Source: Penium margaritaceum
Taxonomy: Eukaryota > Streptophyta > Zygnematophyceae > Desmidiales > Peniaceae
NCBI GenBank assembly: GCA_023375785.1
Contig: SZWC01004667.1
Span: 115,755-144,564 of the forward strand
Reading direction: 5' to 3'
Length of the DNA: 28,810 nt
Part shown: piece by piece, positions 19,467-27,730 of the stretch
Numbering within the stretch: position 1 is the stretch's first letter
Layout of the letters: each line of letters begins with the position of its first letter
Program-made: the position numbers and the translations under genes
The notes under the pieces: generated by a model
What the model saw: the letters and a program-made list of their open reading frames with translations, nothing else
What the model was told of the DNA's origin: nothing
The model's database searches: none

Positions 19467-20610
19467 ATGGCACAAAAGGAGACGTAGCCCATCCATAAGT
19501 ATGCAGGTGGTCCTGGCTACAGGCTATGGAGGTGGCACTTTGAGCTGCACCTTGCGCATAAGGGGTTGCTGGAGGTCATGAAGGGAACGGAAGTCCTCGA
19601 TGAAGCGGCGGCGACGGAAGCGTAGAAGGAGGCCTTCGCAAAGAAGAACACAGAGGCGCTCATGCTGCTGGTGTCTGAGACGGCCGAGTCGCAGTGGGGC
19701 TACTTCCAAGGTTGCAAGCTGGCAGCCAAAGCTTGGCAAAAACTCTGTGTCATCCCTCAATCCAAGTCGCTGGCGAACAAAATCTTCGCAATGAAGCAAC
19801 TCATGATAGTGAGAATCAAGGAGGGAGATGATTTCATCACTGCTATGCAGCAGATCATGTCGCTCGCCTCATAGTGCAACGACGTGGGGTGGAAGATCGA
19901 CACGCAGCTGCAGGCGATGGCCCTCCTCATGGCCCTTCCTGACAGTTGGAGCCCTCTCATTACGGTCTTGGGAGGATGGGCAGAGGACAAGCTCACCTAT
20001 GGCACGGTTGCAGAGTACATCCGCAACGAGGTGCAGCGACGGAGCTGCGGGGAGTCCTCGTCGTCCTCATCAGCCCTCGTCACCAAAACGCGTGGTGGCG
20101 GAAGCGTGGCCAAGGGAGGTGGTGGACATGGCGGCGGCAAGAAAGGCACCAAGAAGGGTGCATGTCGTAACTGCGGCAAGGAGGGCCATTGGGCCCATGA
20201 GTGCACCGAGGAGGTAAAGGCCGGTGGCAAGGACGCCAAAGGCAAGAAGGCGCTCCTCAATAGCACTCAAGACCACTACCTCAAGAAGGGCAACCGGCGA
20301 TGCCTTGACTCCGGAGCAGAGGAGCATACCCAGGGCGAGAAGGCTGGATTCATCAACTATACCAAGTCCAACAAATCCATGGTGGTCGCAAACGACAAGG
20401 TCGAGCTGGCGGCTGGCTAAGGAGACGTGAACGTGGAGGTGGTGATTGGTGGAAAGCGGGTGTAGCGCGTCATCAAGGACGTGCAGCATGTACTTGGCTT
20501 GGCTGATATTCTAAGTGTTAGCCGCCTGACTGATAAGGGGTACGAGGTGCTCTTCAGGAGAATAGGGGCAGTCGTGCGGAAGGACGGTGGCGGCGAGCCC
20601 GTGCTGGAGG
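19467..20610 (+). pseudogene. gag: Gag and start of protease of element C, broken
   Basis: The ATG at 19467 matches the Gag start of element D. Typical Gag segments follow (LWRWHFELHL, ESQWGYFQGCKLAAKAW, NKIFAMKQL, QAMALLMALPDSW, VLGGWAEDKLTY). A Gly/Lys-rich stretch then leads to the zinc knuckle CRNCGKEGHWAHEC (about 20163-20204), with all CX2CX4HX4C ligands. The protease site follows as LDSGAEEHT near 20310, with DSG intact. Stops lie at 19485, 19623, 19872, 20418 and 20463. Comparison with D makes 19872 and 20418 Gln codons turned to stops, while 19485 and 19623 look like transversions. The segment ends at the transposon insertion. Confidence 0.9.
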
Positions 20611-21328
20611 CCATGTTGACTTCGACTTCCGACTTTTGGGGTCAAAGTCTAAGTCGGAGAGTCGTTCAAAGTCGACTTAAGGTCGACTTAGATATTGGCA
20701 GTGGAGCATAGATCGTGAGTTACCGGTTCCAACGCAATTTGAATCGCTAAATTCCGTTAAGTTTGGAGGAAGTTATGAATGTTCAAACTTGGGATGTGCA
20801 TAAACACCTTTTGCAGCTACATTTTGTTTACAAATGGCTTCCTATGACATCATATACATGTTTTATATGCAATCCATCAAGTGTTGAAAGACACATAAAN
20901 GCGGAAAGCAGGTGCAACGCGTCATCAAGGACGTGCTGCATGTACCCAGCTTGGCTGACATTCTAAGTGTTAGCCGCCTGACTGACAAGGGGCACGTGAG
21001 GAGAAGAGGGGCAATCGCATGCAAGGACGGTGGCGACGGCCATGTTGACTTCGACTTCCGACTTTTGGGGTCAAAGTCTAAGTCGGAGAGTCGTTCAAAG
21101 TCGACTTAAGGTCGACTTAGATATTGGCAGTGGAGCATAGATCGTGAGTTACCGGTTCCAACGCAATTTGAATCGCTAAATTCCGTTAAGTTTGGAGGAA
21201 GTTATGAATGTTCAAACTTGGGATGTGCATAAACACCTTTTGCAGCTACATTTTGTTTACAAATGGCTTCCTATGACATCATATACATGTTTTATATGCA
21301 ATCCATCAAGTGTTGAAAGACACATAAA
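20451..21328 (+). repeat. Duplicated segment of element C plus transposon end, with an N at the joint
   Basis: 20451-20899 and 20903-21328 are copies: each has Pol coding sequence followed by the left end of the nested transposon. The transposon parts (20611-20899 and 21040-21328) look identical, but the coding parts differ by many substitutions and about 23 missing bases. A lone N sits at 20900. Only the first copy has the target duplication. This may be a real tandem duplication or two loci or alleles joined in assembly. Confidence 0.85.
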
Positions 21329-21495
21329 TAGTTTTTCTTACTATAGTGTACGTGAGACGCAGTACTTGGCACACTATAATGAGCCTCCTAACCAGTTAGA
21401 GGAAAACCGACTTCCGACTTGGCTCATGAGGAGCCGACTTCCGACTTTCGACTTCCGACTTGGCCATCGACTTCGACTTCCCAAAGTCAACATGG
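20611..21495. mobile_element. Nested DNA transposon with 12-bp TIR and 8-bp target duplication
   Basis: The ends CCATGTTGACTT (20611-20622) and AAGTCAACATGG (21484-21495) are perfect inverted repeats. GCTGGAGG is duplicated exactly on both sides (20603-20610 and 21496-21503), inside the coding sequence of element C. Both termini carry repeated GACTTCCGACTT-like motifs in opposite orientation, like transposase-binding subterminal repeats. An 8-bp duplication fits the hAT superfamily; a 9- or 10-bp reading (Mutator-like) is possible if the end is set one or two bases inward. It contains no transposase. A piece of element C coding sequence lies inside it (see the duplication entry). Confidence 0.85.
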
Positions 21496-21503
21496 GCTGG
21501 AGG

Positions 21504-22560
21504 CTAAGTGTGAGGGAGGCCTATACATCGTGGAGACCAAGGTGATCCCCGCGGTGACAGATTCAGCAGACTCGCAAGAACGCACCGTCAACCTGGCCAA
21601 AGGAGGGGGAGCTGATCTGGAACTCTGGCATTGACGACTGGGGCATTCCTCACCCGCAGTCGTGAAGGAGAAGGGGAAGCACGAGCTGGTACACAGCCTC
21701 ATCATCGATGGTGCGGAAGAGGCGACAGATGCAGTAGTGCACAAAAAGTGCAAGCCTTGCATTTTGGGCAAGGCGCGGCGCAAACCGTTCAACGAGAACA
21801 TGAATCGTGCCTCGGACCTGCTAGAGGTCATGCACAGTGACGTGTGCGGACCATTCAAGACGGCGTTAAAGAGCGGCGCGCGTTACTTTGTCACCTTCAT
21901 TGATGACTACAACAGAAAACTCTTCGTGTACTTCATGAAGTGGAAAGGCAAGGTCATCGACCGGCTGAAGGAGTATGTCACCGTGGTGGAGAGGCCGATT
22001 GACTGGAAGGTCAGAGCGCTATGCAGCAACAACGGCTGAGAGTACGTGGGCTGTAGCGGGTGGATAAAGCAGCAGGGCATGAAATGGCAACAAACTACGC
22101 CGTATCTGCCTCACTCAAATGGCGTGGCGGAGCGGGCAAACCAGACGCTGCGGAACATGGTTCGGACCATGTTGGTGGATGTAGAATTACCGTGAAGCTT
22201 CTGGGCGGAAGCTATGTGTACGGCGAGCTACACCATCAACCTCACTCCTACAGCGGTGCTGAAGGGGAGGAGCGGCTGGAAGACGCCGTAGGAGGTTTGG
22301 AGTGGGCGCAAGCCAAGTGTGGCACACCTGAAAGTGTTTGGGTGCAAGGCGCACTTGGTGGTGCAGGCTGCGCAGAGGCGTGACAGCAAGCTGGAGCCGC
22401 GGGCGAATTCATATCTCTTCCTTGGCTATGAGAGCGTGCATAAGGCGTACCAGCTCTATGACATGCGCAAGGAGGAAGTGATCCGCAGCCGAGACGTCGA
22501 GTTTGACAAGCAGCAGAGTTACATCAGCAGCAACGACGTGGGCGTGGTGGACTCTCTAAA
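21504..22560 (+). pseudogene. Integrase of element C, catalytic residue replaced
   Basis: The pre-integrase zinc region reads LELWH, then a TGA (21632, expected Trp), RLGH, and later CKPC, so all four HHCC ligands remain. In the core, the first Asp is present (MHSDVCG, codon 21839) and the final Glu is present (VAERANQT, codon 22130). The second Asp is Asn (CSNNG, codon 22028), where element D has SDNGG. Spacing from this residue to Glu is 34 codons, as in D. Further stops are at 22037, 22193 (CGA to TGA) and 22289 (CAG to TAG). The C-terminal part contains VFGCKAHLVVQ, FLGYES and VIRSRDVEFD. Confidence 0.92.
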
Positions 22561-24581
22561 GATGGGGGAGTGGTTCCAGCTCCTTGATTACGAGGAGCCG
22601 GCGGACGCCGAAGTTGAGGATGCGGCATCAGAGCGTGAAGGTGTACCAGCGGTGGCAGCCGACGCGAAGGACTCCGATGACGATCGAGCTGATGAGGAGA
22701 TCCACCGGAAGGATCCGGCGGATGAGGCACCAAGGGTGCCAAGGCGCGCACTCCCGACAGAGTGTGCAACGGGCATTGGTGGAAAATCCACTGGACGCGC
22801 CATCCGTCCGGGCGATGTTTCGCCGGAGCGGGAGAGATCCTCGAGGAGCCGTCCGGTCGATGATGAACCGGAGCGTGCAGAGCTGGAGGGATCGCAGCAG
22901 AGCGACGATGTGCTACCAAAACTACGGTGCCGCAGTGGGAGGCAGCAAAAAGCGGAGAAGCGCTTTGATGGAAGTACCGGCCGATGGATTGGCATGACGC
23001 GATGCATGCTGGCTGCATCAACAAAGCCGACTACTGTGCAAGAGGCACTTGCACGGCCCAAAGGGGATCAATGGGATGCAGCCATCAAATGTGAGCTGGC
23101 GTCCATCACGGAAAATGATACGTGGGAGCTGGTTGACAGGCCAAAAGATGCCAAGGTCATCGGCTCAAAGTGGGTCTTTAAGACCAAGTTCACAAAGGAA
23201 GGTGTGGTTGACAAGTATAAGGTGCGGCTGGTGGCGAAGGGTTACCCACAACGTAAGGGGGAGCACTACGATGACACGTTTGCTCCCGACGCCAAGTTCA
23301 CAAGCATCCGGCCGATCCTTGCGTTGGCGGCCGCAAAGGACATGAAGCTCCACCAAATGGACGTAAAGACGGCCGTCCTCAACTACATCATAGACAAAGA
23401 GATCTCCATGGAGGTGCCAGAGGGGGTGGAGGCGCCGGAGGGCAAGGTGTGTAAGCTGTGGAAGTCCTTGTACGGGGTAAAACAATCGCCCAGATGCTGG
23501 TACCAACAGATGGACAACTTCATGGCACAACTCGGCTTCAAGCGCTACGAGGCGGATCATAGGGTGTACGTGCGGCACGACAAACAGCTCCATCAAATCG
23601 TTGCACTCTACGTGAACGACCTGATTGTGTGCTTGACGGATTTGCCAAGCCTATAGCAGCTGAAAGCACAGCTGAGCAGTAGATTCCAGATGTCGGCCAT
23701 GGGGGAGCTGGAGTACTACCTCGGGGTGAGCATTACGCGAGACCGGAGGGCATGCACGCTTGAGCTGGGACAGGCCAAATACGTGGCCGAGGTGCTGAAG
23801 CAGTACGGCATGGAGGACTGCAAACTAGTTGGCAGTCCAGTCTCCATGACCTGTGAACTGAGTGCGACAATTGCGTCGCAAGCAAAAGAATAGCGGGAGG
23901 ATATGGCAGGGGTGCCCTACCAATCGGTGTTGGGCAGCCTCATGTACGCCATGGTGGCGACTCGACCAGACCTGGCCTACGGGGTGGGCCAAGTGAGCAG
24001 GTACATGGCCGATCCAGGGCCACTACACTGGTAGGCGGTCAAGCGTATCCTCCGCTACCTGCAGGCGACGCGGCATGCGCGCTTGAGGTTTGACGGCAAG
24101 GGGCAGGCGGACCCCTTGCGTCTGGTCTGCTACACGGATGCAGACTACGCTGGCGATGTGGACAAGCGGAAGTCCACATCCGGCTACGTGTTCTTCCTTA
24201 CTGGAGCAGCGATCTCGTGGTGCAGCGGAAAGCAAGATTGTGTTGCCACCTCCACAGTGGAAGCAGAGTACATCGCGCTGGCCGAGGTGGTCAAGGAGGC
24301 GGTGTAGCTCCGCAGGTTGCTGAGGAAGCTGGGCGTGCCGCAACAGGGGCATACGGTGGTGCAAGAGGATAACACCGGCTCAATCTCGCTGACTAACAAT
24401 CCGACGCAGCAGAGGAGGACGAAGCACATCGACGTGCGTTACCACTACGCATGGGACATGGTTGAAAAGGGACAGGCGGTGCTGCAAAATTGCAGCACGC
24501 ACATCATGCTTGCGGATTGCTTGACCAAAGAGCAACCCGTCGACCGGCACACATTGAGCGTGGCCGGGCTTGGGATGACCA
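22561..24581 (+). pseudogene. RT and RNase H of element C, catalytic residue replaced
   Basis: An acidic linker rich in Asp/Glu/Arg (22600-22990) precedes RT. RT shows 'ENDTWELVDRPKDAKVIGSK', VRLVAKGYPQRKGEHYDDTFAP and LHQMDVKTAVLN. The active site is YVND at 23609-23620, an Asp to Asn change from the YVDD of D. RNase H shows YTDADYAGD, RKSTSGYVFFLTGAAISW, STVEAEYIAL and EDNTGSISL, and ends near LADCLTKEQ. Stops are at 23654, 23891, 24032 and 24305. The normal stop codon is missing, so the frame runs on into the LTR to about 24863. Confidence 0.93.
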
Positions 24582-25300
24582 TGTTAAAAGTGCCCCAACC
24601 ATGGATGCCGTTTGCCGTTTTCCTGGTTCGACCACTAGGGAGTGGTTGGATGTCTGATCTGATTGCAGTTTTGAACTCCTTGCATTTTGCCGTGCAGTTT
24701 CGAGCTTTCAGTTGCTTGATTTGGTTGAGAATTCAGAAAGATAGCCCCATCCGAAGTTCGGGTGGTAGGTGGGTGGAATCTGGTTCCGTTATTGGTGACG
24801 GATTAATTCCACCACCAGTGATCCAAGTTCGACTCCAATATGCTCCAAGGGCACATGGGCCATGAACAAAAGGGATGTGGATGGTCTTCTGGACTAGGGC
24901 AAGCCTTCCCCCACGTTGGGATGACAGGAAGGGCGCTTCGACAGGCCACCGTCGAAGCGCCTCCCGTCATTCCCGTTCGTGGGTATGATGGGCGGCTCGG
25001 CTCCACCATGGGCTACTCTAACGGTCGTAGCAGGGGCTCTACTACTCTGTTTTTGGGCGTGCTTGGATGCGTTGGAAAGCTTAGATCACAGGCTATAAGA
25101 AACTAATGTAATCTCACCGGAAAAACTAACCATTGATGATTCCCAGCCTTTCTCAGTTTCCGCAATCTGTATTCTGCCAGAATTCTGCTCCCTTGGTGTT
25201 GTGACGACCCAAAGCACACACCTCCCTTGGAAGTCTCTTTGCACTAAGCAGCCGTGGACACTTAGGCAATTCAGGGCACGCCAGGAAAGCATTCCTGACA
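24582..25300 (+). repeat. LTR shared by elements C and D
   Basis: 719 bp, starting TGTTAAAAGTGCCCC and ending TTCCTGACA. The start aligns with the LTR starts of element B, and the end aligns with the B tail through 'TTAGGCAATTCAGGG'. It contains inverted GCGCTTCGACAGG...CGTCGAAGCGCC (about 24934-24961), the 'GCGTTGGAAAGCT' box (25069-25081) and TATA-like CTATAAG (25093-25099). It is the 3' LTR of C and at the same time the 5' LTR of D. Confidence 0.85.
25093..25099 (+). promoter_or_regulatory. TATA-like box in the C/D LTR
   Basis: CTATAAG lies about 200 bp before the LTR end, the same distance as in the LTR of B (12966-12972, complement). Element E has it too (14816-14822, complement). Conservation across otherwise diverged LTRs suggests the promoter core. 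No transcript evidence is available. Confidence 0.6.
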
Positions 25301-25426
25301 GAGGGTTATGGGCCCACAGCCCTGACCTGCCTACCAAGACGTTCACAGCTTCCGCAAACGCACGGGAGTGTCGTCCCGGGCGACTTCGCCGTCGCACGTT
25401 GAGACTCTCCATTGCAGAAGTTCAAC
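25301..25426 (+). other. Leader of element D
   Basis: It begins GAGGGTTATGGGCCCACAGC, the conserved leader block also found in C; TGGGCCCACAGC may be the primer site. About 125 bases separate it from the Gag ATG, as in C. Confidence 0.55.
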
Positions 25427-26692
25427 ATGGCGCAGAAGACGGAGTCCTCGCCCATCCAAAAGTACATGGGCGGCCCAGGCTTTGGGCTGTGGCGGTGGGA
25501 TTTTGAGATCTACCTTGCGCACAAGGGACTGCTGGAGCTCATGAAGGGAACGGAGGTTCAAGATGCGAGTGCAACGAACGAGGAGAAGACGGCCTTCACA
25601 AGGAAGAACACGGAGGCGCTGATGGTTCTCTTGTTGGCGCTGCATGAATCTCAGTGGGGCTATATCCATGGCTGCAAGCTGGCAGCCGACGCGTGGAAGA
25701 AGCTCTGCTCCATCCACCAATCAACATCCCTAGACAACAAGATCTTCGCAATGAAGCGACTCTTGACGGTGAGGATCGAGGAGGGTGAGGACGTCATTTC
25801 AGCCATGCAACAGATCGAGTCTCTTGCCTCACAATGCAATGATGTGGGGTGGAAGATTGACACAAAGATGCAGGCAATGGCGCTCCTCATGGCTCTACCC
25901 GACTGTTGGAGTCCTCCCATCACTGTGCTGGGAGGTTGGGAGGAGGATAAACTCACCTACGGCGTAGTCGCCGAGTACATCCGCAACGAGGTGCACCGTC
26001 GGACTGGTGGCGAGACCTCGTCATCCTCAACTGCCCTAATCACCAAAACGTAGGGCGGCAGTAGCAGTGGCAAGCGAGGCAGCGGTAAAGGGGGCGTCAA
26101 GAAGGGCGCCAAGAAGGGTGCCTGCCATAACTGTGGCAAGGAGGGCCATTGGGCCAAGGAGTGCTCAGAGGAGGCGCAGTCCAGCGGCAAGGGTGCAAAA
26201 GGCAAGAAGGCGCTCCTCAATGGTACGAAGAACCACTACCTGAAGGGCGCCAACCGGCGGTACCTCGACTCAGGTGCGGAGGAGCATACCCAAGTCGAGA
26301 AGGTGGGGTTCATCAACTACACCAAGTCTGCCAAGTCCATGGTGACCGCCAACGACAAGGTCGAACCTGCGGCCGGCCAAGGTGATGTGGACGTTGAGGT
26401 GGTGGTTGGTGGTAAAAAGGCGCAATGTGTTATTCAAAATGTGCAACATGTCCCCGGCCTGGCTAACATTTTGAGTGTGAGTCACTTGACAGACAAGGGG
26501 TATGAAGTCCTCTTCCGCTGAAAAGGTGCAGTCGTGCGAATGGACGGCGGCGGCAAGGTCGTGCTCGAGGCAAAGCGTGAGGGAGGCCTCTACATAGTTG
26601 AGACCAATGTCATCCCCTCGGCATCAGACGCAGCAGACTCGCCAGCACGCGTTATCACCCTCGCAAAAGACGGGGGAGCAGACCTGCAGATA
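25427..26692 (+). pseudogene. gag: Gag and protease of element D, lightly broken
   Basis: The N-terminus MAQKTESSPIQKYMGG is followed by 'FGLWRWDFEIYLAHKGLLEL', ESQWGYIHGCKLAADAW, QQIESLASQCND and LLMALPDCW. A TAG at 26051 interrupts the Gly/Lys/Ser-rich linker. The zinc knuckle CHNCGKEGHWAKEC (26123-26164) has all ligands. The protease site LDSGAEEHT has its Asp at 26267 (residue 281). The protease continues through VIQNVQHVPGLANILSVSHL to a TGA at 26519, probably a CGA codon once (Arg), then LEAKREGGLYIVETN. Gag and protease are in one continuous frame, so they would be made as a polyprotein. Confidence 0.92.
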
Positions 26693-27730
26693 TGGCATTG
26701 GCGGCTGGGGCGCTCGTCGCCCGCAGTCGTGCAAGAGATGGCGAAGCGCGACATGGTTCGCGGCCTCAACATCACCGGTGCAGCTGACGCAACAACAGAT
26801 TTCGCATAGCACAAGTGCGAGCCTTGCATAGTGGGCAAGGCAAAGCGCAAGCCGTTCAAAGACGGACAACGGCGGGCCGAGAACTTACTAGAGGTCGTGC
26901 ACAGTGATGTGTGTGGAGCGATCGAGACGCCGTCCGTTGGGGGCGCGCGTTACTTCATCACCTTCATCGACGATTGCAGCAGAAAACTCTACGTCTACTT
27001 CATGAAGCGGAAGAGCGATGTGCTGGACCGGCTGAAGAAGTATGTCGCAGCGGTAGAGAGGCAGACTGGCCGCAAGGTCAGAGCTCTACGCAGCGACAAT
27101 GGCGGGGAGTATGTGGGATGCGGAGGGTGGCTGAAGGAGCAGGGCATTGAGTGGCAGCCAACCACTCCGTACACGCCACAATCTAATGGCGTGGTAGAGC
27201 GTATGAACCAGACGCTACTCACCATGGCACGGACAATGCTCGTGGACGCAAAGTTGCCACGAAGCCTGTGGGCTGAGGCCGTGAGTACGGCGTGCTACAT
27301 CACCAACCTCACTCCAACAGCAGTGCTAAAGGGGAAGGGTGGCTGGAAGACGCCGCAGGAGGCTTGGAGCGGGTGCAAACCAAGCGTGGCGCAAACGAAG
27401 GTTTTCGGGTGCAAGGCCCACGCTTTGGTGCAGGATGCGCAAAGAAAAGACTCCAAACTGGACCCGCGTGCAAAGGTGTACGCGTTCGTCGGATACGAGA
27501 GCGTGCTCAAGGCGTACCGCCTCTTCGATCCACGGACGCAGGACGTCATCACCAGCCGCGACGTCACGTTTGATGAGCAGCATAGCTACTGCAGCAGCAG
27601 CAACAAAATTGACACAACGCACTCTCCAAAGCAGGGGGAGTGGTTCCAACTCCTTGAGCGTGAGGAGGAGCCGGCGGCTGCAGATGTCGCTGACGGGTCT
27701 TCGGAGGATGACGGTGCTGGAGCGCAGTAG
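26693..27730 (+). pseudogene. Integrase of element D
   Basis: The zinc region reads IWHWRLGR and later CEPC; the second His of HHCC is replaced by Arg (GR instead of GH), and a TAG lies at 26807 just before the Cys pair. The catalytic core is complete in sequence: Asp in VHSDVCG (26906), Asp in RSDNGGEY (27095) and Glu in VVERMNQT (27197). Thirty-three residues separate the last two, against 35 in element A. The C-terminal part has VFGCKAHALVQD, AFVGYES, VITSRDVTFDE and KQGEWFQLL. It ends in an acidic tail with a TAG at 27728. Confidence 0.92.

Larger units (their letters stand above)
19467..24581 (+). mobile_element. Internal region of Copia element C
   Basis: A single reading frame covers Gag to RNase H once the 885-bp insertion and its 8-bp duplication are discounted: the frame before (Gag) and after (Pol) differ by exactly 893 bases. 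There is therefore no small frameshift. Thirteen in-frame stops are present (19485, 19623, 19872, 20418, 20463, 21632, 22037, 22193, 22289, 23654, 23891, 24032, 24305). It ends directly in the LTR at 24582 without its own stop codon or polypurine tract. Confidence 0.88.

Noticed and set aside
24582-24865. C-terminal extension of the element C RNase H
   Set aside because: The frame simply reads into the LTR because the stop codon is missing; the added residues are not conserved coding sequence.
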